Source: Sphingomonas sp. PP-CE-3G-477 (GTDB lineage Bacteria > Pseudomonadota > Alphaproteobacteria > Sphingomonadales > Sphingomonadaceae). From it: a stretch of DNA of 64,000 bases. The notes beneath the pieces were generated by a model that saw nothing but the letters and a program-made list of their open reading frames with translations, had not been told where the DNA came from and ran no database searches. How positions within the stretch are numbered: position 1 is the first letter of the stretch; each line of letters starts with the position of its first letter. Where the stretch lies: NCBI RefSeq assembly GCF_003050745.1, contig NZ_QAOF01000005.1, forward strand, positions 1 through 64,000. Direction: 5' to 3'. The translations under genes were made by a program, and so were the position numbers. Below are positions 5,995 through 15,189 of this stretch, in pieces.

Positions 5995-7432
5995 GACGCC
6001 GATCGCATTCGTCGAATCGGTCTCGGGTGGGGTCCGTCTGAAGTCGCTCGATCGCGAGGCGGTGCGGGCAGGGCTCCAGTCTGGGCTGACGCTCGCCGAC
6101 GCACGGGCGCGCGTGCCGGAACTGGAGGTGTACGAGCATGACGCGCATGCCGATCACGAATGGCTCGAGCGGCTCGCGGACGGGTGCCAGCGCTATACGC
6201 CGTCGGTCGCGCTCGACGAGCCCGATGGCCTGATCCTCGATATCGCCGGGTGCGTGCACGAGTTCGAGGGCGAACGCCGTCTGGCGGCTGATCTGGAGGA
6301 GCGGCTTGCGCGCCGGGGTGTGCTGGTGCGGCATGCGTTCGGCGACACGCCCGACACGGCACGCGCGCTGGCGCGGTTTGCCGGGGCGCCGGCGCCGGAT
6401 GAAAAGCGCGCGGTCAAGCGGTTGCCGGTGGCGGCGCTGGGGCTGGACGAGGATGCGACGACCGCGTTGTCGCGCGCGGGGCTGAAGACGGTCGGCGACG
6501 TGATGGCGCGGCCCTTGGCGACGATCGCCGCACGGTTCGGCGAGGAGGCGGCGATGATGATCCGCCGGCTCGATGGCTCAGTGAAGGGACCGATCGTCGC
6601 GCGGCGGACGGTGCCGAAGATCGGCGTCGAACGCCGCTTCGCCGAACCCATCGCACGCACCGAATACGCACTCGAGATGCTGGCCGAACTCGCTACCGAA
6701 GCCGCGGCCCAGCTTGCCGACCGTCACGAAGGCGGCCGCCGCTGGGAAGCGCGCCTGTTCCGCGCCGACGGCCTCGTCCAGCGGCTGCGAATAGAGACCG
6801 GTCAGCCGACACGTAACGTAGCGTTATTGATGCGATTGTTCCGCGAGCGGATCGACAGCCTCGCCGATCCGCTCGATCCGGGGTTCGGCTATGATCTGGT
6901 CCGGCTCGACGTGGCGCTCGCGGAGAAACTCGACGCGTCGCAGCTGAAGCTGGAGGGCGGCGAGGCGCAGAAGGGGGAGGTCGCGCAGCTCGTCGACCAG
7001 CTCGGTACGCGGCTGGGTCGGACGCGCGTCCGCCGGTTCTCCGCGCGCGACAATCATATTCCCGAACAGGCCGAGCTGATGCTCCCTGCCGCCGAAGCGC
7101 CCGCGCCAACGCCGTGGATCGCGCCGGAAACCGACGAACCGCCGTTGCGGCCGATCTACCTGTTCGACCCGCCACAACCGATCGAATCGATGATGGCCGA
7201 GGTCCCCGACGGCCCGCCGCACCGGTTCCGCTGGCGCCGCACCGTCCACGATGTAGCGCACAGCGAAGGCCCGGAACGGATCGCCGGCGAATGGTGGCGA
7301 CGCCCGGACATCCCGACGCGCGATTACTACCGCATCGAAGACCGCCGCGGCCGCCGCTTTTGGATCTTCCGCCACGGCCTGTATTCCGAGATGGAGACGC
7401 CCCGCTGGTACCTCCACGGCGTCTTCGCGTGA
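5900..7432 (+). CDS. imuB: ImuB, inactive Y-family polymerase homologue
   Basis: 510-residue ImuB. It opens with RRYLALVFPWLPIERL, the altered Y-family palm start in which the catalytic DxDxFYA motif is missing, followed by ETPIAFVE, LTLADARARVP, a helix-hairpin-helix region (LKTVGDVMARPLATIAARFG) and a C-terminal EWWRRPDIPTRDYYRIEDRRGRRFWIFRHG segment typical of the family. ImuB is the adaptor linking DnaE2, ImuA and the beta clamp. I chose GTG 5900, the first start that precedes the conserved RRYLAL; the frame stays open upstream only as a shadow of imuA. It is followed seven bases later by dnaE2. Confidence 0.9.
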   Translation: MIPRRYLALVFPWLPIERLRTMRPHLFVGRAETPIAFVESVSGGVRLKSLDREAVRAGLQSGLTLADARARVPELEVYEHDAHADHEWLERLADGCQRYTPSVALDEPDGLILDIAGCVHEFEGERRLAADLEERLARRGVLVRHAFGDTPDTARALARFAGAPAPDEKRAVKRLPVAALGLDEDATTALSRAGLKTVGDVMARPLATIAARFGEEAAMMIRRLDGSVKGPIVARRTVPKIGVERRFAEPIARTEYALEMLAELATEAAAQLADRHEGGRRWEARLFRADGLVQRLRIETGQPTRNVALLMRLFRERIDSLADPLDPGFGYDLVRLDVALAEKLDASQLKLEGGEAQKGEVAQLVDQLGTRLGRTRVRRFSARDNHIPEQAELMLPAAEAPAPTPWIAPETDEPPLRPIYLFDPPQPIESMMAEVPDGPPHRFRWRRTVHDVAHSEGPERIAGEWWRRPDIPTRDYYRIEDRRGRRFWIFRHGLYSEMETPRWYLHGVFA

Positions 7433-7439
7433 GGATCGG

Positions 7440-10400
7440 ATGAACGGGCGGGCCGCGCCAGCGTTCGCGGAACTAGTCGCCGCGACCAACTACTCGTTCC
7501 TCGATGGCGCCAGCCACCCCAGCGACATCGTTGGGCGTGCGATCGAATTGAAACTGGCCGGTATCGGCATCGCCGATCGCAATACGGTTGCCGGCGTGGT
7601 CCGGGCCTATGATGCACTGGAACGCGCAAAACGGGGGCAGCTCGGCGCGAAGCTGCCGCCGTTCGATTTCAAGCTGGTGGTCGGCGCGCGTCTCGTATTC
7701 GCCGACGGTACGCCGGACATCGTCGCCTATCCCGCAACCCGGGCCGGATGGGGACGGCTGACGCGGCTGCTGACGCTGGGCAACCGGCGGGCAGAGAAAG
7801 GCGGCTGCATCCTCGGCTTCGACGATCTGGTCGCGCATCTCGGCGAAATCCTGTTGATCGTCATGCCCGAGTGCACCGCCCGGCCGGTGGTCGCGCACAA
7901 GGATTTCGTGCTTCCCGTCCGCAACGATGCCAGTCTCGAGGCTACGCTTGCCGCGCTCCGTCCGCTTGCGCGGCGATCGATGTGGCTTGGGGTTACGATG
8001 CCACATGGCGGTCGCGATCGGCGACGCCAGACCCGGCTGGCCCGGATCGCCGTCAAGGCGCGCGTGCCGATCCTGGCGACCAACGACGTGCGTTATGCGG
8101 TCGCCGACGATCGCTCGCTTCACGACATCGTCACCTGCATCCGTGAGGGCACGACGATCCAGCGTGCCGGCAAACGGCTCGGTGCCAATGGCGAACGCCA
8201 TTTGAAGGATGCGGACGAGATCGCACACCTTTACCGCGACCGGCCGCACGCGATCGCCGAGACGGCAAAGCTGCTGGCGCGGATCGACTTCACGCTCGAC
8301 GAACTCAAATACGAATATCCGCATGAGCCCGTCCCCGCAGGCTGGGACCCTCAGGGATGGCTGGAGCATCTCGTCTGGGAAAGCGCTTTGGATCGGTACG
8401 GCGAACGCGTACCCGAGAAGATGCTGGCGCTGCTGTACGAGGAGTTCCGGCTGATTCGCGCACGCGAATACGCCTATTACTTTCTCACGGTGCACGATGT
8501 CGTCCGATACGCACGCAGCGTAGAGCCGCCGATCCTATGTCAGGGGCGTGGGTCCGCGGCCAATTCGGCCGTATGCTTTCTGCTTGGTGTCACTTCGGTC
8601 GACCCGATGAAATACGATTTGCTGTTCTCGCGGTTCGTCAGCGCCGAACGCGACGAACCACCGGATATCGACGTCGATTTCGAGCATGAACGGCGCGAGG
8701 AGGTGATGCAGTACATCTACCGCCGCTATGGTCGGGATCGCGCTGCTATCGCTGCGACCGTCATCCATTACCGACCCCGCAGCACCGTACGCGAGGTCGG
8801 CAAGGCACTTGGCCTGACCGAGGACGTGACTCATCGGCTGACCAGTACGGTCTGGGGCAGCTTTTCCAGTCGGTTCGGCGAGCAACGGTTGAAGGAGACC
8901 GGCTTCGATCCTGGAAACCCCGAGATCGCACGCCTGCACGACATGGTCGACCGGCTGCTTCAGTTCCCGCGCCATTTGTCGCAGCATGTCGGCGGTTTCG
9001 TACTGACCCAGGGCCGTCTCGACGAGATGGTGCCGATCCACAATGGCGCGATGGTGGATCGCACCTTCATCGAATGGGACAAGGACGATATCGATTGTCT
9101 TGGCCTGATGAAGGTCGACATCCTGGCGCTCGGGATGCTGACGTGCATCCGCAAGAGCTTCGACCTCATGCGGTCACACGGCCTTGGCGACCACGACCTC
9201 GATACGATCCCGGATGCTGCAAAGCCGGTCTACGATATGCTGTGCAAGGGTGACAGCATCGGTGTGTTCCAAGTGGAGAGCCGCGCGCAGATAAACATGC
9301 TGCCGCGCCTGCGGCCCAAGGAGTTGTACGACTTGGTCGTTCAAGTTGCGATCGTTCGGCCGGGACCGATCGAAGGCGACATGGTGCATCCGTATCTACG
9401 TCGACGAGCGAAGAAGGAGAAAGTCGAATATCCCTCGCCTTCGCCGCTCCACGGCCCTGCCGGCGAACTGCGCGACGTGCTGGAAAAGACGCTTGGCGTG
9501 CCTCTGTTCCAGGAACAGGCGATGAAACTTGCGATCGTTGCGGCCAAGTTCACGCCTGAGGAAGCCAACCAACTCCGCCGGGCGATGGCGACGTTCCGCA
9601 ACGTCGGCAAGATGGAGAACTTTCAGGTCAAGATGGTCGAGGGCATGGTCGCCCGTGGCTACGAGCGCGAGTTCGCCGAACGCTGTTTCAAGCAGATCGA
9701 GGGGTTTGGATCCTACGGGTTTCCAGAGAGCCACGCCCTTTCGTTCGCGCGGCTGGTGTATGTGTCGTCGTGGATCAAATGTTTTCACCCAGCGGTGTTC
9801 TGTTGCGCGTTGCTCAATTCGCAGCCGATGGGGTTTTATGCGCCGGTGCAACTGGTGCGGGATGCCGTGGAGCACGGGGTTACCGTGCTGCCGGTCGATG
9901 TGAATGCGAGCGGGTGGGATAACAGCTTATCCTCCCCGGCACCGGGAGGGGCGCGCGACGCGGGGTGGAGGGGGGCTTCCGCGGACGTATCGCTTGCGGA
10001 TGTTCCTGTTACTGACGGCGAGCTTTCGACTGCCACCCTTCCAGGCGGAGCGTCTGCGGCGGCCCCCCTCCACCATCCTGCGGATGGTCCCCCTCCCCGT
10101 GCCGGGGAGGATGTGCGGCTGGGATTCCGGCAGGTGGATGGGTTTCGGAAGGATTGGGCCGACGAGATCGTTCGCGTTCGGACCATGCCGTTCGCTAGCA
10201 TCGAGGACCTCGCGCGGCGCGCCAACCTGCCGCAGCGGGCGATGAACCTGCTGGCCGATGCGGATGCGTTTCGATCGGTGGCGAAGGAACGGCGCGAGGC
10301 TTTGTGGGATGTGCGCCGGACGCCGCCCAAGCAGCTTGCGCTGTTTGCCGCGGCAGAGGTGCCGGAGCTTGGTGCGGAGCCCGACGCGCACCTGCCAGCG

Positions 10401-10943
10401 ATGCCGCTGTCCGAACAGGTGGCGGCGGATTACCAGACGACGCGGCTGTCGTTGAAGGCGCATCCGATGCAGTTCCTCCGCGAACGCTTTGCCGCCGAGG
10501 GGATCCTGTCGAGCGCGCAGGCCAACGCGACCAAGGACGGGCGCCGCGCGAAGGTGGCGGGTGTCGTCCTGGTCCGCCAGCGCCCCGGCAAGGGCAATGC
10601 GATCTTCGTGACGATCGAGGACGAGACCGGGATCACCAACGGGCTGATGTGGGCGCGCGACTTCGAGGCGAACCGCCGCGCGGTGATGGCCTCGCGGCTG
10701 ATGGTGCTGGAGGGCATGATCCAGTGCAGCGAGGAAGGTGTCACGCACCTGATGACGTCGCGGGTGCAGGATCGCACGGAGATGCTGGGGCTGTTGTCGG
10801 AGGACCACGCGCTTGAGCCGCCGCTCGCGCGCGTCGACGAAGTGATCCGGCCGGTCCTCACGCGTGGCCCGGACGGACGGACACCCCGTGGCCAGCATCC
10901 GCGCGACGTCCGCGTCCTGCCCAAATCGCGCGACTTTCATTAA
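7440..10943 (+). CDS. dnaE2: DnaE2/ImuC error-prone DNA polymerase III alpha subunit, with an inserted repeat
   Basis: 1167 residues, longer than the usual 1050-1100. The PHP domain is at the N-terminus (TNYSFLDGASHP), the catalytic aspartates lie in PPDIDVDFEHERREEV and GLMKVDILALGML, followed by the helix-hairpin-helix and OB-fold regions (KVAGVVLVRQRPGKGNAIFVTIEDE). Residues about 831-891 are low-complexity (Pro, Gly, Ala, Asp rich) and are encoded by a palindromic repeat element at 9930-10111 that has kept the frame open. The conserved sequence resumes at VRLGFRQVDGF. The insertion lies in the region just before the HhH domain; it probably forms an exposed loop. Third gene of the SOS operon. 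Confidence 0.95.
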   Translation: MNGRAAPAFAELVAATNYSFLDGASHPSDIVGRAIELKLAGIGIADRNTVAGVVRAYDALERAKRGQLGAKLPPFDFKLVVGARLVFADGTPDIVAYPATRAGWGRLTRLLTLGNRRAEKGGCILGFDDLVAHLGEILLIVMPECTARPVVAHKDFVLPVRNDASLEATLAALRPLARRSMWLGVTMPHGGRDRRRQTRLARIAVKARVPILATNDVRYAVADDRSLHDIVTCIREGTTIQRAGKRLGANGERHLKDADEIAHLYRDRPHAIAETAKLLARIDFTLDELKYEYPHEPVPAGWDPQGWLEHLVWESALDRYGERVPEKMLALLYEEFRLIRAREYAYYFLTVHDVVRYARSVEPPILCQGRGSAANSAVCFLLGVTSVDPMKYDLLFSRFVSAERDEPPDIDVDFEHERREEVMQYIYRRYGRDRAAIAATVIHYRPRSTVREVGKALGLTEDVTHRLTSTVWGSFSSRFGEQRLKETGFDPGNPEIARLHDMVDRLLQFPRHLSQHVGGFVLTQGRLDEMVPIHNGAMVDRTFIEWDKDDIDCLGLMKVDILALGMLTCIRKSFDLMRSHGLGDHDLDTIPDAAKPVYDMLCKGDSIGVFQVESRAQINMLPRLRPKELYDLVVQVAIVRPGPIEGDMVHPYLRRRAKKEKVEYPSPSPLHGPAGELRDVLEKTLGVPLFQEQAMKLAIVAAKFTPEEANQLRRAMATFRNVGKMENFQVKMVEGMVARGYEREFAERCFKQIEGFGSYGFPESHALSFARLVYVSSWIKCFHPAVFCCALLNSQPMGFYAPVQLVRDAVEHGVTVLPVDVNASGWDNSLSSPAPGGARDAGWRGASADVSLADVPVTDGELSTATLPGGASAAAPLHHPADGPPPRAGEDVRLGFRQVDGFRKDWADEIVRVRTMPFASIEDLARRANLPQRAMNLLADADAFRSVAKERREALWDVRRTPPKQLALFAAAEVPELGAEPDAHLPAMPLSEQVAADYQTTRLSLKAHPMQFLRERFAAEGILSSAQANATKDGRRAKVAGVVLVRQRPGKGNAIFVTIEDETGITNGLMWARDFEANRRAVMASRLMVLEGMIQCSEEGVTHLMTSRVQDRTEMLGLLSEDHALEPPLARVDEVIRPVLTRGPDGRTPRGQHPRDVRVLPKSRDFH
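9930..10111. repeat. Palindromic repeat element inside dnaE2
   Basis: Begins TCCTCCCCGGCACCGGGAGG and ends with the near-complementary CCCCTCCCCGTGCCGGGGAGGA; inner arms GGGGTGGAGGGGGGC and GCCCCCCTCCACC also pair. The structure matches the GC-rich REP-pair elements found between genes elsewhere in this window but sits within a coding region with no stop codon and the frame kept. Confidence 0.75.
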
Positions 10944-11361
10944 TATGGCCGGCGCTCGATGGTGTCGTCCGCAAGATCGCCGAACGCTCTTTTATCAGAC
11001 CGGTCGGCGCCTCCGAACAGATGCACCTCCCCGGCGGAGGCCGGGGTTCAGTTGGGTAACGCTGCTGATGAAGACTGCTCCGTAACTACGACCTCTCCAA
11101 CTGGACCCCGGCCTCCGCCGGGGAGGCGGCTTGTCCGAAGGCGGAGATGAAATGCCAACCAGTTCCGGAGGCCACCGCTTCGCAACCCTGTCTCTATTGC
11201 TTACGCGGTCCCTTGGATGCTGGAACCCGTATGCATGGTAAGGATCAACGGCTCGCGCCGAATGCCAAGGCACGTTTGTCGTGCATGCCTATCCATCCTA
11301 GAGGTGGCATTCGTCGTCAGCGCCCCCCAGATAGCGCGCTAGAATTACACGGGAGTTGAAC
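10944..11361. other. 418-bp intergenic stretch, dnaE2 to thioredoxin gene
   Basis: No credible gene. It holds the palindromic element at 11026-11126, which may end the SOS operon transcript, and the leader of the downstream thioredoxin-TPR gene with GGGAG at 11351-11355. Confidence 0.6.
11026..11126. repeat. REP-like palindrome, family A
   Basis: Two 30-base arms with one mismatch (starting CCTCCCCGGCGGAGGCCGGGG and ending in its complement) flank about 40 bases. The core CCCCGGC-x-AAGG/GAGG-CCGGGG-CCAATTGG/CAGTTGG is shared with 45550-45649, so this is a dispersed family. Confidence 0.8.
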
Positions 11362-12273
11362 TTGGCCACGCTTGGAATGTCCCCCGCGGAGAAGGACGCC
11401 GTCGACGCGTTCCGTCGCGACGTCGTCGAACCGTCGATGACGAGCCTCGTGATCATCGATTTCTGGGCGGAATGGTGCGGGCCGTGCAAGGCGCTGACGC
11501 CGACGCTGGAGAAGGTCGCCGCCGATTATGCCGACAAGGGCATCGTGCTGGCGAAGGTCGATACCGACAAGAACCAGTTCATCGCAGCGCAATTCCAGAT
11601 CAAGTCGATTCCGACCGTCTATGCGATGTTCCAGGGCCAGCTGGTCGCCGACATGACCAGCGCGCGCACCGAATCGCAGCTGCGGGTGATCCTCGACCAG
11701 TTGCTCAAGCAGCTGCCGATTGAAGCCGGCGCAACCGACGCGGTGCCCGACGTCGAGCCGTTGATCGCAATCGGTGAAGAGGCGCTCGCGGCCAATGACG
11801 GCGAGCGCGCACTGGGCATCTTCCGCGAGATCGCCGAGATCGCGCCCGAGCATCCGCAGGTCCATGCCGGCTTCGTCCGCGCGCTGGTCGCGACCGGGCA
11901 GCTCGACGAGGCGGCGGACTGGCTGGCGAATCTCGATCCGGCGATCGCCAAGGACCCAGCGATTACGCGCGCGCAGGCGGCCCTCGCACTCGCGCAGTCG
12001 GCGCCGCCGGTCGAGGACCTGTCGCCGCTGCTCGCTGCGGTCGAGGCGAACCCCGACGACCTGCAGGCCCGGTTCGCGCTCGCCAATGGCCAGATGGCAG
12101 CGAACGATCGTGATGCGGCGGCCGACACGTTCCTCGGCATCATCGCCACCGAGCGCGACTGGAACGAGGGCGCGGCGCGGACGCAGCTGCTGAAATTGTT
12201 CGAGGTCGTCGGGCTCGAAGACCCATGGGTGTCTGGACAGCGACGCCGCCTGTCTGCGATCCTGTTCGGATGA
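11362..12273 (+). CDS. Thioredoxin-TPR protein (CnoX/YbbN-like)
   Basis: 303 residues. An N-terminal thioredoxin fold has the redox motif FWAEWCGPCKAL around residue 35 and the cis-Pro KSIPTVYAMF; the C-terminal half consists of TPR-like helices (LGIFREIAEIAPEHP, LDEAADWLANLDP). This architecture is that of CnoX/YbbN, a chaperone-holdase with thioredoxin domain that hands clients to GroEL or DnaK. The start is TTG 11362, six bases after GGGAG; a TTG two codons earlier is closer to the ribosome binding site and less likely. The stop overlaps the ATG of the LON-domain gene, so the two are cotranslated. Confidence 0.87.
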   Translation: MATLGMSPAEKDAVDAFRRDVVEPSMTSLVIIDFWAEWCGPCKALTPTLEKVAADYADKGIVLAKVDTDKNQFIAAQFQIKSIPTVYAMFQGQLVADMTSARTESQLRVILDQLLKQLPIEAGATDAVPDVEPLIAIGEEALAANDGERALGIFREIAEIAPEHPQVHAGFVRALVATGQLDEAADWLANLDPAIAKDPAITRAQAALALAQSAPPVEDLSPLLAAVEANPDDLQARFALANGQMAANDRDAAADTFLGIIATERDWNEGAARTQLLKLFEVVGLEDPWVSGQRRRLSAILFG

Positions 12274-12911
12274 CCACCGAGTCCGCCCCCCCGCGCGCCA
12301 CCACGCGACTGTCGATCTTCCCGCTGCCGGGCGCGCTGCTGTTCCCGGGCATGCACCTGCCGCTGCACATGTTCGAGCCGCGCTATCGGGCGATGATCAG
12401 CGACGCGATGGCGCGCGACCGGCGGATCGGGATGATCCAGCCGCGAGGCGGACCGCATGACGACGCGGACGCGCTGTACGACATCGGCTGCGTCGGCAAG
12501 ATCGCCGAGGTCGAGGCGCTCGACGACGGGCGCTACAACGTCGTGCTCGAGGGCATCGCGCTGTTCCGGATCGTCCGCGAGCTCGACGTGACGACCGCAT
12601 TCCGCCAGGTCGAGGCGGAGTTGCTGCCGTTGATCGAGGACGATGCGCTGTCGCTCGGGCGACGGTCCTCGCTGGAGCTGGAGTCGCGGCGGTTCGCGGA
12701 CATGCAGGGTTATGCGGTCGATTGGGATGCAGTCGGCCGGCTCGACGACGAGAGCTTGGTCAACGGCATCGCGCAGATCGCGCCGTTCGATGCGGCCGCC
12801 AAGCAGGCGCTGCTCGAGGCGCCGGATATCGAGCAGCGCGCCGAACTGATCATCCAGCTGATGCAGTTCTTCGGGCGGCACGACGGTGACGAATCGGTGA
12901 CGTTGCAGTGA
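12270..12911 (+). CDS. LON N-terminal (substrate-binding) domain protein
   Basis: 213 residues made of a single LON substrate-binding domain: [31 protein letters not shown] near the start, [38 protein letters not shown]. The AAA+ ATPase and protease parts of Lon are absent. Stand-alone proteins of this type are common in alphaproteobacteria; their role is not clear. The ATG overlaps the thioredoxin-TPR stop codon (ATGA), and its own stop overlaps the GTG of the Trm112 gene, making a compact three-gene operon. Confidence 0.88.
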   Translation: MTTESAPPRATTRLSIFPLPGALLFPGMHLPLHMFEPRYRAMISDAMARDRRIGMIQPRGGPHDDADALYDIGCVGKIAEVEALDDGRYNVVLEGIALFRIVRELDVTTAFRQVEAELLPLIEDDALSLGRRSSLELESRRFADMQGYAVDWDAVGRLDDESLVNGIAQIAPFDAAAKQALLEAPDIEQRAELIIQLMQFFGRHDGDESVTLQ

Positions 12912-13093
12912 GCGCGCTCGATTCCTGGTTGCTCGAACGTCTCGTTTGCCCGATGACGCGCATGCCACTTCGCTATGACGAGGCCGCGCAGGAACTGATT
13001 TCGGACGCTGCCGGGCTCGCCTATCCGATCCGTGATGGCGTGCCGGTGATGCTGGTCGAGGAAGCCCGCCGGCTCGACGACACCGCCGCCTGA
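12908..13093 (+). CDS. Trm112/UPF0434 family small protein
   Basis: 61 residues, GTG start overlapping the previous stop. [25 protein letters not shown] and [16 protein letters not shown] are typical of the bacterial Trm112-like (YcaR) fold. Only one Cys of the usual zinc pair remains, which is common in this branch. Homologues in eukaryotes and archaea activate methyltransferases; the bacterial role is unproven. Confidence 0.88.
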   Translation: MSALDSWLLERLVCPMTRMPLRYDEAAQELISDAAGLAYPIRDGVPVMLVEEARRLDDTAA

Positions 13094-13103
13094 TCGTCTT
13101 GCT

Positions 13104-14270
13104 TCAGTACCCCGTCCGCGTCGCGCCGGCCTCCCGGACGGCGGCGAGCGTCGGGTAGCCGTTCACCGCCATCAGCAGGTCGGCTTCGGCGAGGATGCAC
13201 TTCAGCACATGCGCCGCGCCGTTCGCGCCGTCGAGCGCCAAGCCGTACGTGTAGGGCCGACCGATCCCGACCGCGGTGGCGCCGAGTGCGAGTGCCTTAA
13301 CCACGTCGCTCCCTGACCGCACGCCGGAGTCGAACAGCACCGGCACGGTCCCGCTCGCCGCGACCACCGCGGGCAGCATGTCGATCGCGGCGATCCCGCC
13401 ATTCGCCTGGCGTCCGCCGTGGTTCGAGCAGTAGATCGCGTCCGCACCCAGATCGATCGCGCGGCGCGCGTCGTCCGGATGGCAGATCCCCTTCAGGACG
13501 ATCGGCAGCTTGGTCATCGACCGCAGCCACGGCATGTCGTCCCACGTCAGCACCTTGCCGAACGTCCCGGCCCATTGGCGTACGGCAGCCGCCACATCTT
13601 CGCGCGGTGGCTTGGCGAGCATCGCGCGGAAGACCGGGTCGCTGAAGTAATTCTCCAGCACATGGCCGCCTAGTTGCGGGAAGTTTGCGACGTTCAGGTC
13701 GCGCGGGCGCCAGCCGGTGACACAGGTGTCGAGCGTGACGACGATCGCCTTGTATCCGGCCGCCTCGGCGCGGTGGACGAGGCTTTCGGCAAGCGGCTTG
13801 TCCTTGGGCGTGTAGAGCTGGAAGAAGCCGGGCACGTCGCCCATCGCCGTGGCGACGTCCTCGAGCGGATCGTTCGACAGCGTCGACTGGATCAGCGGAA
13901 CGCCGGTCAGCGCGGCGGCCCGCGCGGCGGCGAGATCGCCGTGGCCGTCCTGCGTGCACATGCCGTTGATCCCGACCGGGCTCATGAAGATCGGGCTGGG
14001 CAGAGTCATCCCGAACAGGTCGATCGACAGGTCGCGGCGCGTCGCGTCGACCATCATCCGCGGGGTCATGCCCCAATGCCGGAACGCGTCGGCATTCTGG
14101 CGCTGCGTGAACTCGTCGCCGCACCCGCCTTGCAGATAACCGAGCACCGACGGTGGCAGCGCCGCTGCCGCCCGAGCCTCGAGCGATGCGAAATCGACCG
14201 GGACCTTCGGGACGACACCGGCGAGCCCGGCGAAATAGATCTCGTTCTGGTAATCGCCGTAATGCGGCAT
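13104..14270 (-). CDS. FMN-dependent alpha-hydroxy-acid dehydrogenase (lactate dehydrogenase type)
   Basis: 388 residues. TIM-barrel flavoenzyme of the LldD/glycolate oxidase family: GYLQGGCGDEFTQRQNADAF at the start, SPIFMSPVGINGM, FFQLYTPKDK, IVVTLDT, LPIVLKGICHPDDARRAIDLGADAIYCSNHGGRQ with the catalytic His and substrate-binding Arg, then VLFDSGVRSGSDVVKALALGATAVGIGRP. It oxidises a 2-hydroxy acid to a 2-oxo acid; the exact substrate cannot be told. The ATG at 14270 is six bases after GGAGGG. It follows the class II aldolase gene by 26 bases, and the pair is probably one catabolic operon controlled by the divergent Crp/Fnr gene. Confidence 0.87.
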   Translation of the reverse strand: MPHYGDYQNEIYFAGLAGVVPKVPVDFASLEARAAAALPPSVLGYLQGGCGDEFTQRQNADAFRHWGMTPRMMVDATRRDLSIDLFGMTLPSPIFMSPVGINGMCTQDGHGDLAAARAAALTGVPLIQSTLSNDPLEDVATAMGDVPGFFQLYTPKDKPLAESLVHRAEAAGYKAIVVTLDTCVTGWRPRDLNVANFPQLGGHVLENYFSDPVFRAMLAKPPREDVAAAVRQWAGTFGKVLTWDDMPWLRSMTKLPIVLKGICHPDDARRAIDLGADAIYCSNHGGRQANGGIAAIDMLPAVVAASGTVPVLFDSGVRSGSDVVKALALGATAVGIGRPYTYGLALDGANGAAHVLKCILAEADLLMAVNGYPTLAAVREAGATRTGY

Positions 14271-14296
14271 GCGCTGCCCTCCGAAGCTGGTCGTGG

Positions 14297-15094
14297 TCAG
14301 TCCCGATAGCCCGGATTGACCCGGTCGAGTTTCCGCAGCAACGCCGGCCAGGCGAGCCCATCGGCGAGCATGCGGATGCCTGCACCGCTCGATTGCCCTT
14401 CGACCTTTTCCGCGACGCCCTGGTTCGGGTTGTTCAGGTTCTCGCGACCGGCGCTCAGCATCAGGACCTGTGCCTCGCAGGCGCGTTCGAGGAAATACAT
14501 CCGCAGGAACGCCTGCGGCACCGACTCGCCCACCGTTAGCGTGCCGTGGTTGCGCAGGATCATCGCATTCTTGGTGCCGAGATCCTGCACCAGCCGTTCG
14601 CGTTCCTCCAGTTCGGTCGCGATGCCCTCGAAGTCGTGATAGGCGACGTCGTGCCCGGCAATCATCGCCGTCTGCGTATGCGGGAGCAGCCCCTCGGCCA
14701 TCGCCGACACCGCTTGGCCGTGCGGGGTGTGGAGATGCAGCACCGCCACCGCATCGTGGCGCGCGGCGTGGACCGCTGAGTGGATCACGAAGCCCGCGCG
14801 GTTGACCGGGGCAGGGGTGTCCATAACCTTGTTGCCGTCGACGTCGATCTTGACCAGCGACGATGCGGTGATCTCCTCGAACATGTGCGTGTACGGGTTG
14901 ATCAGGAAATGATGCTCGGGGCCGGGGACGCGCGCCGACAAATGGGTGAAGATCAGATCGTCCCAGCCGTAGAGCGCGAAGAGTCGGTATGCGGCGGCGA
15001 GATCGACGCGCAGCGCCCATTCCTCGGCTGATACTTGGCCCTTGATCGTCGTTTCCGCCGCCGTCGGTTCCATCGCCTTCAATGCCGTCGCCAT
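14297..15094 (-). CDS. Class II aldolase/adducin family protein
   Basis: 265 residues. Family features: DLAAAYRLFALYGWDDLIFTHLSAR, the metal-binding VLHLHTPHGQAVSA, and AMILRNHGTLTVGESVPQAFLRMYFLERACEAQ. Enzymes of this family cleave sugar phosphates or act as decarboxylases or isomerases; the acid/base residue differs among them and no specific substrate is evident. I chose the second of two tandem ATGs (15094) because AAGGAGG sits six bases before it. It is divergent from a Crp/Fnr regulator and cotranscribed with the hydroxy-acid dehydrogenase. Confidence 0.85.
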   Translation of the reverse strand: MATALKAMEPTAAETTIKGQVSAEEWALRVDLAAAYRLFALYGWDDLIFTHLSARVPGPEHHFLINPYTHMFEEITASSLVKIDVDGNKVMDTPAPVNRAGFVIHSAVHAARHDAVAVLHLHTPHGQAVSAMAEGLLPHTQTAMIAGHDVAYHDFEGIATELEERERLVQDLGTKNAMILRNHGTLTVGESVPQAFLRMYFLERACEAQVLMLSAGRENLNNPNQGVAEKVEGQSSGAGIRMLADGLAWPALLRKLDRVNPGYRD

Positions 15095-15189
15095 CATCCG
15101 CCTCCTTATGTTTGGCCCCTTGTACGACCGGCATTCGGCAAACTTTGTCTCGATGGTGACAATCTTGAAATTTCGCCTAGCCTTGTACG

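Noticed and set aside
11619..12968. 449-residue open frame on the minus strand
   Set aside because: Antisense to the thioredoxin-TPR and LON genes, no family motif, Arg-rich.
13104..15134. 676-residue frame joining the hydroxy-acid dehydrogenase to upstream sequence
   Set aside because: The upstream 287 residues are the antisense-phase shadow of the aldolase gene; a good ribosome site at 14270 marks the real start.
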